From a virus, in IMG/VR virus record IMGVR_UViG_3300042923_001270, positions 1-43,187 of that record: DNA of 43,187 nt; one strand, given 5' to 3'. The notes beneath the pieces are model-generated. The model was not told where the DNA came from, did not search any database, and saw only the letters and a program-made list of their open reading frames with translations. This document shows, piece after piece, positions 1-9,425 of this stretch. Within the stretch, counting starts at the first letter, position 1. Each line of letters opens with the position of its first letter. A program made the position numbers and the translations under genes.

Positions 1-105
1 AGGCACACCTTTTTGAATGGCATACTCTCTTAATCTTTCAAGATTCTTCATAATCAACCTCCTAATGCTTTCACGCGTTTATATAGATCTGCGTTTGCTT
101 GGATA
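1..105. repeat. Terminal direct repeat, left copy
   Basis: These 105 bases are identical to 43083..43187. The copy covers the end of the receptor-binding protein gene and the start of the 72-residue gene. The simplest reading is assembly overlap of a circular or circularly permuted genome; a true packaged terminal repeat is less likely because the repeat sits inside tail coding sequence, far from terminase. Confidence 0.9.
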
Positions 106-2480
106 AGGATTGAGACAGCTGTCTCTATATCAGTTACATCCTCAACCAATTTGTCCTGAACTGATTTAGGTGAGGTTTCATAAAATGCCTTTACTTCCGT
201 TGCGTTGTTCGTAAATTGATGACGGTCTAGGATTAAGTATGTGACTGTGTATTCGGCTGTTGAATCAAAGTCTGACGATACAATAGCCGCATGCGATTTC
301 CCATTCACTGCTGCCAATACAGAATTATTATAAATAGTCCATTTTGTATCCACTATTCCATTCTTATGAATACTTATAATTCTATCCACTTTATTTTTGG
401 CAAAACTGACTGCTTGATAATTAAAGTACTGCACCCCGGCATTTATATATGGTGTTGGCATTTTCTCCCTCACCACAACCCCACTAGTCACCTCAACTTG
501 CGTAGCCCCACTTACAGAAATATCACCTTCATAAGGGATTGGCTGCGGTTTGTCAGGAGTTGCCAACACATAGGAAAGCTTGTATGGTGTGAAGTTTGGT
601 GCTAGGTTCGCTTTAACATAAGCTAGTGTCTGCGTTGGTGCGTCTGTTCCATCTACTAAGTTTCGCCACGCAGTAGGTTTACCATTTGCGTCTATTGTCT
701 TAACCTGCCATCCGTACATAATAGCTTTTAACTCGTCTGCTGTAGGTGTGTAAGATTCACCAAACCCTGTGTCTGTGTCGGGTATGGACAAGGCAATAGT
801 ACCGCTAGAATAAAGATATACCTCATTTGAAAGCAAAGTTACCGATTTTTTTAGAACTTCACCATTATACTTTGTTATAATATTTCCAGTGTTTTCTGTA
901 GCACTAGAGAAATAAGAGTTTAACCTTACTGTCTTATATCCTGGGTTATCGCTAACAAACGTCCATGGTAAACTACCATCCAACACCACATCCTTCTTCA
1001 CTCTCTCAACTAACTGCCATTGTCCATCTTGCTTGAATAAACTGTCTTTCACTGTACCTATTTGACCTAGTTTGACAGGTGCAAATAGGTAACTTGGGTT
1101 TCTTGGTACGAATGGTTTGGCTGTTGAGCCTAGGGTTAGTATTGGTTGAGAGAATGAGAATGTCCCTGCGCCATTCCCCCTTAACATATATTTGAGATAA
1201 GCCACACCCACTGGAACTGTTACGGTGTACGACTGGGTTATTGTCGCCCCAGTATTCCCAATAGTATTTTTATTACTATCTAACCATTCTACATAGTGTT
1301 GACCGCCGTTAGTTTTCGTGCACGAAAATGTGTATTGCTGTCCTGGAAAAACAGGAATCGAGACGTTTGAAGTCTGCCCTGTTGATGTTGCATTTAACTC
1401 CAACTCATACGGACTAATCATCTTAGCATTAGCATGTAACGTCCACTCACTAAATGGCGGTAACAAATTCTCACCCTCGGCGATGACTGCTAGATTCTGC
1501 AAATGCTTTACCGCATCAACATAGGGAAATCGCTTGGCAACTTCCTCATCATTCCACTCTACGCCTATCTTTGCGTACTCTTCTGCCGTAACTTCGTAGA
1601 GACGAGCACCGTCGAATTGAACCCAGCCGTTTCCTGAATAAAGAATAAAAGAAATATCCGCATCTGCAGTTGGATTAAATTTCCGATAAACTGTTTTATA
1701 AATAGCTGAAGCGCTTATTATTTGTGAACCGTATCCCTCTAATGCAAGTATCGATGTAGCTATACCATCACTTTTAAAATCACAAATCGCAACATAGTAA
1801 TTTCCAGCTTTCACATTAATTTTCTTTTTAATGCTTCTTGTTGTATTCGTATGGGTTATTCTTTGAGCCTTTGTTCCATTAGTAAAATCACTGACAATTG
1901 AAGCAGCTGCATCTATAAGAGAGCTATCCCACCCATTCGCAACCCCATCGCCGTTACTATCCCTTTCAAAATTCCCATCATATGCTAGTAAATTAACTAG
2001 TGTTCGTCCTTGAATCTCAAACTCTACTGGACTATTTTGAGAAGCATTAATTACTTGCAAACCATGAGTTAGAATTTGATTAACCCGATCAGCATCAATT
2101 AATTTAGCATGCATTTCACGGATAAGAATACCTAGGGTAGCTCGAGCAACGTTATCTGCACCCATACGTCCATCCACAATTTCCGAATTACTATTTCCAG
2201 TATTACCTACAAGATTATTTAATTGTGATAGTAAGGCTTCAAGTGCTGCCTTAACGTTTAGAACATTTACAATGGAGCCTGTATACTCAATATTTTCAGC
2301 TTTATGGGCTTTCGTATTGTTTTTATGGTCATTGTCTCGGGTAATTGAATCCTGTTCTACTGTAGTAATACGTGAACTATTAGCCTTTATATCTGTATCT
2401 ACTTGATCAAAGTTATCATCCAATTGTTTTCGATAATCTCGACCTAGCAATAATCCTAGAAAGCTTTTATATTTCCCCAC
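54..2480 (-). CDS. Tail fibre / receptor-binding protein (808 aa)
   Basis: This is probably the adsorption protein, carried at the tail tip and acting outside the host. It starts at GTG (2478-2480), 6 bases after a strong AGGAGGTGG-type site. Residues 1-150 are helical and coiled-coil-like, as in tail-attachment regions of Gram-positive phage fibres. After that come beta-rich segments resembling carbohydrate-binding modules (roughly residues 165-310 and 330-450, with conserved aromatic and Gly/Asn patterns), then a long C-terminal beta region. It follows the distal tail protein by 11 bases. The next gene overlaps its stop across the circular join. The exact ligand cannot be inferred. A baseplate upper protein (BppU-like) role for the N-terminus is an alternative. 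Confidence 0.75.
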   Translation of the reverse strand: MGKYKSFLGLLLGRDYRKQLDDNFDQVDTDIKANSSRITTVEQDSITRDNDHKNNTKAHKAENIEYTGSIVNVLNVKAALEALLSQLNNLVGNTGNSNSEIVDGRMGADNVARATLGILIREMHAKLIDADRVNQILTHGLQVINASQNSPVEFEIQGRTLVNLLAYDGNFERDSNGDGVANGWDSSLIDAAASIVSDFTNGTKAQRITHTNTTRSIKKKINVKAGNYYVAICDFKSDGIATSILALEGYGSQIISASAIYKTVYRKFNPTADADISFILYSGNGWVQFDGARLYEVTAEEYAKIGVEWNDEEVAKRFPYVDAVKHLQNLAVIAEGENLLPPFSEWTLHANAKMISPYELELNATSTGQTSNVSIPVFPGQQYTFSCTKTNGGQHYVEWLDSNKNTIGNTGATITQSYTVTVPVGVAYLKYMLRGNGAGTFSFSQPILTLGSTAKPFVPRNPSYLFAPVKLGQIGTVKDSLFKQDGQWQLVERVKKDVVLDGSLPWTFVSDNPGYKTVRLNSYFSSATENTGNIITKYNGEVLKKSVTLLSNEVYLYSSGTIALSIPDTDTGFGESYTPTADELKAIMYGWQVKTIDANGKPTAWRNLVDGTDAPTQTLAYVKANLAPNFTPYKLSYVLATPDKPQPIPYEGDISVSGATQVEVTSGVVVREKMPTPYINAGVQYFNYQAVSFAKNKVDRIISIHKNGIVDTKWTIYNNSVLAAVNGKSHAAIVSSDFDSTAEYTVTYLILDRHQFTNNATEVKAFYETSPKSVQDKLVEDVTDIETAVSILIQANADLYKRVKALGG

Positions 2481-2491
2481 AATCCCACCTC

Positions 2492-3334
2492 CTAGAGATA
2501 ATAAAATCTAAATTCGAAATCTATAATAAAAGCCCCTGTGGTTCCGATGACTTCAAAATCATTCGGTATCCCAGGAGCTATGGAGATTAATTTTTTATTG
2601 GTATCTTTTAGAACGGATACATCGTTTTTTAGAGAACGAATTCCATCTAGTTTTATTACATCACTACTTGTGGTTGTTGACATATAAGACCAAATATCAC
2701 CTGTAGTAAGATTCTTTATTGTTAGATTAGTGGATGGTCCTTTGAATGTAATAAGTAGTGGCATACTTCTTGGATCCACCATCACATCGCCAGCGTTATA
2801 AATTGGAAACGTCGTGGTATTGTGACTGTATTTGATCTCCAGATCCATTGGAATCCCTTGACCTATTTGCCATTTATCAGATTCAAAGGTGAATGGGTCT
2901 AAGGTGGTTCCTGTAGATTCTAAGAACGTTGAATGAATAACAAAATCAAGTTCAAATTCACCATCTTCTAATGTAATGTATTTCAGGTCAAAATCATCAT
3001 AGACAGCTACTTCCATCCTTTTGCCCGGCTGTAAATCTCTAATAATATAAAAAGTCTGTAATGGATTAAAAATACGAAACAATTCATCTCGTAATAAATC
3101 AAAATCTAAATGATCATATCCTTCAACAGAAAAACTAGCTCTTATTTTTCTTTCGAGGAGGGTAGTTCCTAATAAAACAGAACCATGTCTCCCATCTATT
3201 CTCTCCGTTACATGTTCAGGGGTTGGAGATAGAATACGAAAAGAGCTAACCCATATATTCTTATCTTCGTGGAGATCAATGGATGTCCCATCTTTATATT
3301 GGATTCTAAAGTTAAAGATACTCTTCTCGTTCAT
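2492..3334 (-). CDS. Distal tail protein (Dit, Sipho_tail family)
   Basis: The 280-residue length, the N-terminal region (IDGRHGSVLLG near residue 45, then a beta-rich stretch with FRIFNPLQTFYIIRDLQPGK-type sequence) and the position right after the tape measure fit the Dit family. Dit forms a hexameric ring joining the tail tube to the tip. The start ATG overlaps the tape-measure stop by 4 bases (ATGA), so translation is probably coupled. The C-terminal 130 residues look like the galectin-like domain found in SPP1 gp19.1-type Dit proteins. That last point is inferred from length and beta content. Confidence 0.85.
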   Translation of the reverse strand: MNEKSIFNFRIQYKDGTSIDLHEDKNIWVSSFRILSPTPEHVTERIDGRHGSVLLGTTLLERKIRASFSVEGYDHLDFDLLRDELFRIFNPLQTFYIIRDLQPGKRMEVAVYDDFDLKYITLEDGEFELDFVIHSTFLESTGTTLDPFTFESDKWQIGQGIPMDLEIKYSHNTTTFPIYNAGDVMVDPRSMPLLITFKGPSTNLTIKNLTTGDIWSYMSTTTSSDVIKLDGIRSLKNDVSVLKDTNKKLISIAPGIPNDFEVIGTTGAFIIDFEFRFYYL

Positions 3335-6300
3335 CGTTCCTTCACCCCATTTGTTAACATGTCATTTTGATACTTTGTGGTCATCATACCTTCAATGTAG
3401 TCGAACTGATTTCGTGCAACTTCATAACCGTCTAGCTCACTTACTACCGTAATTTGTATAGGTTGAGTAGCTAAAGCAACCTCTAAATTATTTCGTAATT
3501 GTCCTGACATATCGAATGTACTACCATCAAGTTGTAGTTTAGGTATGGAACTATTAGCTAATATTTTTAATGCATTTCTCATGGCAGATGTTACTGTTTT
3601 AGCAATAGCGTCTACCTTCGTCTTCAATGGTCCTTCCATCACTGCTAGTCCATTCATTAAACTTTTTATAGCGTCCTCACCGATTTGGCGCATGTTAGCT
3701 GTTACTGGATTAAAGGCATCTTCTACACCGCTACGTAATTCAGTTGTCTTTTGAATCCAAACAGCCCTATATTCATCCAACTCAATAGCAACCTTTGTTC
3801 GTAAGTCTTGTATTTGATTTGCAGTACGTGCTTTAAGAGGAGCAAGCTCTGCCTCAGCTTGTTTTGCAGCTAATGAATGTTTCTCTTTCCATAGGTCTGT
3901 ATATTGAGATAACTGGCTATTTGTCATATTTGCTAAAGCTGAAATTTCTGCTTGAGCTTTTGGACCCATTGCCGTTAACTCTTCAATCAGTCCTGCATCA
4001 GCACCACGAAGTGATAATTGCTGTAAACTAGCTTGCCACGTTTTAAAGGTGTCTACTTGTCCTGTAAGGTTCTTTAATAGTCCCTCGCCTGTTACACCTT
4101 CCTTAGGTTGCATCTCGTCAAATAACCCAGCAAAGTTTGTTAGAGAAGAGGTTCTGTCTTTTAACGTCTGTTCATAAGCATCGTTTAATTTTTTCTCTTC
4201 CTCGATTAACTTGGAATTAATGTCCTGAACATTTTTTAAATAGTCATCGTTAATATTCTTCAATTCTCCATGAATGGCAATCTTGGTATCTGCTATTCTA
4301 CGATCAATTTCAAGCCATTCTTCACTGCCTTTTTTGTACTTACCATGTAAATCTCTTAAAGCATCCAATTGCTGACCTAACGAAATGTTATTGTACTTTA
4401 CCAAGTCATCGATGGCTGCTTTACCTTTTTCAAAATCACGTTTACGGATTTCTTCCTTAACTCTGAATACATTCTTCTCAGCATCAATCCGTTCTTCGCT
4501 TCCCTTTTTCGTAATAGCCATAATGTTCTTCCAACGCTTTAACTCTTCTTCTAGCGATAACTGGCCATAATATTTTTTCTTATCTATTACCGCTTTTTCA
4601 TTATCAATCTTTTGAAGTGATGTTTTCTTAGCCTCTTCAACTGCAATCTTTTGAGCCTTTTGAATTTCTAAATCAACGGTGCGGATCTGTTCTGGAAGTT
4701 TAGCATATACAGTTTTTACGGCATTTAACGAAGCAATGTATTCTTTGGTGTCAATTCTCCCTAATTTGTAGTTATCTTTGCTCTTGTCTAATTCTTCACT
4801 GAATCTTTTCTTCATGGTAGCTGCTGTTTCTTTAGCAACCTGTTCTGCCGACTTTTTAGGCTTATCACCATTTTTCTCGATACCGATTGCAAGACCTTCA
4901 TCTATATCTTTCCCAGCATCCATCATACGACGGGACGGGGATTTGATCTTGAAGAATCCAATTATAGCGTCAGCTACACCCTTAGCAACGTCCTTAGCCG
5001 CTCCTGCCGCTTTCCCTGCCAACCCCTTGATTCCGTTGATTAATCCTTGAATTGCATCCTTCCCCAGCGTTTTAAGATTGCCTGGTAACTTCACAAAGAA
5101 ATCGACTATCTTGTTGACAGTATTATCGACGATTTTCCAAATTTGAGGTGCCCCATTGTTCCAAAGGTTTTTAATGCCATCGATTCCACCCTTGAAAAAC
5201 CCACCAACTTTGGACATGCCACCCTTAAATAAAGTACCCATCATTGTCATTAGACTTCCAATACCTTTGAGTAGTCGACCTACGAATAATAGTTGGAAAC
5301 CATTCCAAATGAGCTCCCATGCTCCTTTAAGGATTTGCTGTATTCCTTCCCAGACACCTTTCCAATCACCTGTGAATAATGCAGCAAAGGTTTTAACTAA
5401 CCCTAGAATGATATTAAGAGCACCGTTAATTACGCCTTTAATATTGCCCCATATAGACTTAATAACCCACAAGACGGCTGGCATGATGAAATCAATTACT
5501 GCTTTAATTGCTTTAAATACATTAGAAATAGCCTTTAAGATTTGAGCTCCATTAGCTGCCCAAAACAATTGAATTTCCAAAACTTTATCCTGGAAAAATT
5601 GTGTTACCTCATACATTACGGATGATATGATTTGTTTAACCTTTTGGAAAACCTTCTGTACTCCATCTCTGAACGGTTCTATCTTGGCATAGGCAACCGC
5701 GAATACCGCACCTAACGCTAGGACTGCTGCTATTGCCGCTGCTATTGGTAATCCAATTGTGCCTATGGCGGTCACAACACCACCTATTCCCATTAGGAGG
5801 AATCCAATTACTGCTACAACACCGGTAAGAATACCTATAAGTGCAGCTCCAATTGCAATAAACTTTTGAGTGTTAGGAGATAAGCTATTAAACTTATCCG
5901 TTATAGATTGTAAAGCACTAGCAATCGCAGCAATAGCAGGAGCTAGAGCAGTACCAATACTGATCTGCATCGTTTCAAATGAACCTGACAATTCATCCAA
6001 TGTTCCTTTTAAATTATCTTTCATTTTTGCGGCAGCTTCAGCTGATGCACCAGCGCTGTTTTCAAGAGCTGCTGTCATTTTATCAATTTCTGCTGGACCT
6101 GCAGACATTAGTGATAGCATACCCGAAACAGATTCTTTTCCAACTAACTCAGCTAAGACTGCAGCCTTTTGTGTTTCCGTATAGCCCTCCATCGATGCAG
6201 AGAGGTTTTCAATGGTTTTTGATATTCCCACAAACTCATCGTTCTGGTCTCTCACTGACAATCCCATGGACTTCATCATTTTTCCGTTAGCCGTTGAAGG

Positions 6301-7341
6301 ACTTAATAAACTAAGTAAAGCTGATCTTAGAGTAGTACCGGCTTGTTCGCCTTCCATACCTGCATTTGTCATAATACCAATGGAAGATGATAATTCCTCT
6401 AAACTCACACCCAGAGCAGCAGCTGGTGGACCAGCATACTTTAATGCATACTGCATATCGGTTAAATTTGCTGCCGAGATATTGGCTGTTTTTGCTAAAA
6501 TATCAGCCACATCAGTAGCTTTACTTGCTTCCAACCCGAAAATATTCAATGTTGAAGCCATAACTTCAGCAGTTTGCGCCATATCAGAACCCGATGCTTC
6601 GGCAGCTGAGATAACACCTGGCATTGCCCCGATAATTTCCTTAGCAGTAAAACCAAGAGCGGCTAACTCTTCTTGACCTTGAGCAATCTCTGTAGCCGAT
6701 TTGGAAGTGCTTGCGCCTAGCTCTAGAGCAGAATCTCTAAGTGCTACTAATTCTTTATCTGTAGCATCCGCAATGGCTCCTACACGGTCTAATTGAGATT
6801 CAAAATCTATTGCCTTTTTAGCTGCTACTCCTAACCCTGCCCCAATAGCAACCGTAGCTACTCCGAAGGAACTTGCCATTCCCTGTCCAGCTGCTTGCAT
6901 CTTGCCACCAGCATCTTGCATTTTATTACCGATATTATCGACGGCATTACCCGTTTTATCAGCTTGTGTTTCCTGGGCTTTTAACTTAGTATTAGTTTCT
7001 GTTATTTGGTTAGCTAGCTTTTGTTCTGCAGTTTGAGCACTTAATAATCTTCTAGTGAGAATATCCGCTTCTCTTGAATTTTCACCGAATAATTGTTTTG
7101 CACGATCTAGTTGTTCTTGAGTAGCTTTTATTTTTTGCTTCGCTAGTACTTCTTCCTGACTTAAGTATTTCAACTTAGCGTTAAATTTGTCAGCCTCAGT
7201 GCCATTATGCTTAAGCTGTTCCTCTTGAAGTTTAAATTCACTACGCAAGGTGGAGCTTTTGTTTTTCATTTCGTCCAGGGCTTTATTAAAGTCCGAGTTA
7301 AATGCTTTGAATGTTATTTTAGTTTCGTTATTATTCGCCAT
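3331..7341 (-). CDS. Tail tape measure protein (1336 aa)
   Basis: The longest gene in the genome. Residues 1-145 are coiled coil (repeated K/E/Q-rich heptads). About residues 175-350 match the TP901 core region of tape measures (GASTSKSATEIAQGQEELAALG and AGMEGEQAGTTLRSALL motifs). Residues about 490-560 are strongly hydrophobic (GILTGVVAVIGFLLMGIGG and following), as expected for a segment that crosses the host membrane during DNA entry. About residues 640-800 contain repeated amphipathic helices ending in KSPSRRM. The C-terminal third is again coiled coil. At about 0.15 nm per residue the protein predicts a tail near 200 nm. No peptidase domain is visible. Confidence 0.95.
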   Translation of the reverse strand: MANNNETKITFKAFNSDFNKALDEMKNKSSTLRSEFKLQEEQLKHNGTEADKFNAKLKYLSQEEVLAKQKIKATQEQLDRAKQLFGENSREADILTRRLLSAQTAEQKLANQITETNTKLKAQETQADKTGNAVDNIGNKMQDAGGKMQAAGQGMASSFGVATVAIGAGLGVAAKKAIDFESQLDRVGAIADATDKELVALRDSALELGASTSKSATEIAQGQEELAALGFTAKEIIGAMPGVISAAEASGSDMAQTAEVMASTLNIFGLEASKATDVADILAKTANISAANLTDMQYALKYAGPPAAALGVSLEELSSSIGIMTNAGMEGEQAGTTLRSALLSLLSPSTANGKMMKSMGLSVRDQNDEFVGISKTIENLSASMEGYTETQKAAVLAELVGKESVSGMLSLMSAGPAEIDKMTAALENSAGASAEAAAKMKDNLKGTLDELSGSFETMQISIGTALAPAIAAIASALQSITDKFNSLSPNTQKFIAIGAALIGILTGVVAVIGFLLMGIGGVVTAIGTIGLPIAAAIAAVLALGAVFAVAYAKIEPFRDGVQKVFQKVKQIISSVMYEVTQFFQDKVLEIQLFWAANGAQILKAISNVFKAIKAVIDFIMPAVLWVIKSIWGNIKGVINGALNIILGLVKTFAALFTGDWKGVWEGIQQILKGAWELIWNGFQLLFVGRLLKGIGSLMTMMGTLFKGGMSKVGGFFKGGIDGIKNLWNNGAPQIWKIVDNTVNKIVDFFVKLPGNLKTLGKDAIQGLINGIKGLAGKAAGAAKDVAKGVADAIIGFFKIKSPSRRMMDAGKDIDEGLAIGIEKNGDKPKKSAEQVAKETAATMKKRFSEELDKSKDNYKLGRIDTKEYIASLNAVKTVYAKLPEQIRTVDLEIQKAQKIAVEEAKKTSLQKIDNEKAVIDKKKYYGQLSLEEELKRWKNIMAITKKGSEERIDAEKNVFRVKEEIRKRDFEKGKAAIDDLVKYNNISLGQQLDALRDLHGKYKKGSEEWLEIDRRIADTKIAIHGELKNINDDYLKNVQDINSKLIEEEKKLNDAYEQTLKDRTSSLTNFAGLFDEMQPKEGVTGEGLLKNLTGQVDTFKTWQASLQQLSLRGADAGLIEELTAMGPKAQAEISALANMTNSQLSQYTDLWKEKHSLAAKQAEAELAPLKARTANQIQDLRTKVAIELDEYRAVWIQKTTELRSGVEDAFNPVTANMRQIGEDAIKSLMNGLAVMEGPLKTKVDAIAKTVTSAMRNALKILANSSIPKLQLDGSTFDMSGQLRNNLEVALATQPIQITVVSELDGYEVARNQFDYIEGMMTTKYQNDMLTNGVKER

Positions 7342-7358
7342 GTCCTCACCTACCTTTC

Positions 7359-7981
7359 TTAACGAGGACTATTTTTCCAGCCATCAAACGAAAGCTTCCC
7401 TTCATATATCCGTTCAACCGATACAATAGGTTCGTGCCAAAAGGTTGCCGCATCGATTCCAGAAATTAAAACGTAGAGAACATATTTGTCCTCTACGCAT
7501 TCGATATTTATGATTGGGGCTTCAATTTTTTTTTACTCTTTTTTGTACTTTTTTGTAATCCTTTGGCGAATTGATTAGGATCCCGTTGAATAAGCCCTGT
7601 TACCAGATTGGTATAAAGTCCAACAAGAGATTCGTAGTCTTCGTGGAATTGAGAAACAAACCCATCAAAACTTAAATCAAATTTTGGATTAGCTCCTAGA
7701 CATCCAAGATAAACTACAGCTAACATCTTTACTTCATCGAGATTACTAAATGCTTCAGCATCCGCCTCATCCATATTTTTCACCTTGGTTAATGCATTTA
7801 ATTTCATGACATCTGCAATTAATGATCCATCCAATAAGCCCCACTCTTTACCTCGTTTTAAGGAGAAGTTTGTAAGGAAACATGGGACAGTTCTTTCTTC
7901 TCTGACGACGATTAAAAATTCACCATCCTCACTTTCAACAACCTCAGATTCTTTCAAATTAACTTTTTCAATTTTTATCAT
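7359..7981 (-). CDS. Tail assembly chaperone, -1 frameshift (G-T type) fusion product
   Basis: The upstream frame runs into nine A's (minus strand, 7526-7534; codons AGT AAA AAA AAA TTG). A -1 slip there continues for 55 further codons beginning I-E-A-P-I-I-N-I-E and ending at TAA 7359-7361, giving a 207-residue fusion. That extension fills the otherwise empty gap before the tape measure. Lambda gpG/gpGT and SPP1 gp17.5* use the same arrangement. The T-like tail is thought to bind the tape measure. An earlier A AAA AAG heptamer lies 12 bases upstream, but a -1 slip there meets TAA after one codon, so the A9 run is the useful site. Seen: continuous reading frame. Inferred: that slippage occurs. 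Confidence 0.75.
7508..7981 (-). CDS. Tail assembly chaperone, unshifted (G-type) product
   Basis: 157 residues between the major tail protein and the tape measure, which is the invariant place of the tail chaperone. The protein is helical, has a conserved-looking core with NFSLKRGKEWGLLDGS near residue 40, and ends in a lysine-rich tail (KKSKKKLK) encoded by the slippery A-run. It starts at ATG 7979-7981 behind AGAGGAAG. It acts in the cytoplasm during tail assembly and is absent from virions in the well-studied relatives. Confidence 0.8.
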   Translation of the reverse strand: MIKIEKVNLKESEVVESEDGEFLIVVREERTVPCFLTNFSLKRGKEWGLLDGSLIADVMKLNALTKVKNMDEADAEAFSNLDEVKMLAVVYLGCLGANPKFDLSFDGFVSQFHEDYESLVGLYTNLVTGLIQRDPNQFAKGLQKSTKKSKKKLKPQS

Positions 7982-8012
7982 GAAGGCTTCCTCTTTCCAA
8001 CAATTTATTTAA

Positions 8013-8594
8013 TTATGGAGTTGCCACTTTCACTAGCGTTGGATTAAACTCTGTGTGCCATTTAGTAGCTACGGTTGCATCAGATAATTCAGCAACCAAT
8101 GCTTCATAATAAAAATTATTTAATGTGTCTTTTAATGCTGTAAATTCTAGTTCAAGCATGGCCACTTCGTCGGAACCATTTTCCACACTGATTTTAAAAC
8201 CAGTACTATTGCTACAATTGGAGAAAGCAATAAGCTTTACGACATCTTCAAACTCATCAATAACATCAGCTGTAAAAACAAAATCATCACCGCTGGAAAG
8301 GGTACCATATGCCCAGATGCCAGGCTTCAAGTCTGTATTCTTTAGTCCAAAAAAATCACGAGCCACTTGAACAGGGATGTGTGCCGAGACTGTCATATTC
8401 ATTTTTAATGGCTTTGTTTTTCTTTTTACTTCAATTCCCTCAGCTTTTTTAACAATTTCAACAAGTTCAGTTTCTCCTTCAAGAGATCCTAGCGCTCCAA
8501 ACTTTTTACCAGCTTGCTGTACACCAGCTTTAATGAATTGGATACTTGCGTTTTTAATTGTGACTGCATCGAACTCTTGTATTACTGTTGTCAT
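8013..8594 (-). CDS. Major tail (tube) protein
   Basis: 193 residues, beta-rich, placed between the connector genes and the tail chaperone. It has the features of Gram-positive siphophage tube proteins: an N-terminal FDAVTIKNASIQFIKAG, a central DLKPGIWAYGTLSSGDDFVF beta segment, and a C-terminal EALVAELSDATVATKW. It should polymerise as stacked rings around the tape measure. Its ATG overlaps the upstream stop (TAATG) and is preceded by GAGGAGGAATTGTA, a strong ribosome site suited to a highly expressed structural protein. Confidence 0.85.
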   Translation of the reverse strand: MTTVIQEFDAVTIKNASIQFIKAGVQQAGKKFGALGSLEGETELVEIVKKAEGIEVKRKTKPLKMNMTVSAHIPVQVARDFFGLKNTDLKPGIWAYGTLSSGDDFVFTADVIDEFEDVVKLIAFSNCSNSTGFKISVENGSDEVAMLELEFTALKDTLNNFYYEALVAELSDATVATKWHTEFNPTLVKVATP

Positions 8595-9025
8595 TACAAT
8601 TCCTCCTCAATAACTTTTTCAATTTTATTGCTCAACCTATGCAAAATCTTTGGTGTAGCATTTTTTATACCACGTTCCATAAAACGCTGTTCCAATGGAT
8701 TCGAAGGTCCACGTCCTTCATTCGGGAATACAAGATAACCGAAAGAACGAGGTCTATTTGCAGCTCCACCTCTGGATTTAATAGTAAATCCTAAATGATG
8801 ATTCTCGCTTCTTGACCATTTAACGTCTCTTGCATGACGTTTATTCAATCTATGATCCTTCCAAGATGAGTTTGGAATGAGAATTGTGATTTCTTCGGTA
8901 GCGATTTCGACCCCTTCTGTATGAAGAAATTCATTCACTATTTTTTCTAGTTTGTTGGGAAGGCGACCAAGATTTTGTTCCAATTTTGTGAACGTGTCAT
9001 AGTAGATTTCAAACTTAACTGTCAA
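8594..9025 (-). CDS. HK97 gp10-family head-tail / tail completion protein
   Basis: 143 residues. The start is TTG (9023-9025) behind AAAGGATGATTCCAA. The middle region (FGYLVFPNEGRGPSNPLEQRFMERG) is the motif that recurs in the HK97 gp10 / YqbI-type family, which takes part in head-tail joining or tail completion. It sits immediately before the tube protein, where a tail terminator is more common, and its start overlaps the upstream gene by 11 bases. The family call is based on that motif and on the neighbourhood. Confidence 0.65.
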   Translation of the reverse strand: MTVKFEIYYDTFTKLEQNLGRLPNKLEKIVNEFLHTEGVEIATEEITILIPNSSWKDHRLNKRHARDVKWSRSENHHLGFTIKSRGGAANRPRSFGYLVFPNEGRGPSNPLEQRFMERGIKNATPKILHRLSNKIEKVIEEEL

Positions 9026-9425
9026 TTGGAATCATCCTTTGAAAAACGATATTTACCCGATCTATGAAGCGGTCAGTCTCCTTCACTTTTAGTCGCTCTT
9101 TAACAGTACGGTTAAAAGTGACTGCCTTCACTGAACTAATTAACGAGATAATATCAATTGTTTGTTCATCGACATCATCTCGATTTTCGGAATAATAACA
9201 AACAATGATTTCTTGACTTAAACTTCGACCGCTTTCACCGGGAACCATGTCTCCAGTTTCATAAACAATACAGTTATAAGAATTGGAATCTATTAGTTTT
9301 TCATCTTCATCTTCCGCAATCTCATCTTCAAAGACAGGTAGGGAAAATTGAGTTTTTAATTTATTGGATATCCCACTTATTTGATCATTCATTATCCGTC
9401 TGGACTTCTCGTTCACTTCCCCCAC
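9015..9425 (-). CDS. Putative tail terminator or minor head-tail protein
   Basis: Up to 136 residues. The first possible start is GTG 9423-9425; ATG 9390-9392 (125 residues) overlaps the preceding gene by only 8 bases and is equally plausible, with a weak ribosome site in either case. The sequence has an acidic N-terminal third and then alternating beta and helix (SQEIIVCYYSENRDDVDEQTIDIISLI). That size and pattern fit tail terminators of the lambda gpU / HK97 gp10-gp11 neighbourhood. The assignment comes mostly from position, as one of four small genes between the capsid and the tube. Confidence 0.5.
   Translation of the reverse strand: MGEVNEKSRRIMNDQISGISNKLKTQFSLPVFEDEIAEDEDEKLIDSNSYNCIVYETGDMVPGESGRSLSQEIIVCYYSENRDDVDEQTIDIISLISSVKAVTFNRTVKERLKVKETDRFIDRVNIVFQRMIPIDS

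Noticed and set aside
1-105. True packaged terminal repeat like that of T7-type phages
   Set aside because: The repeat falls inside tail genes, far from terminase, and fits an assembly overlap of a circle better.
291-605. Plus-strand frame of 104 codons opposite the receptor-binding gene
   Set aside because: No ribosome site, and it lies wholly antisense to a strongly supported gene.
5156-6676. Several plus-strand frames opposite the tape measure gene
   Set aside because: These are antisense shadows of a low-complexity, Ala/Lys-rich helical protein.
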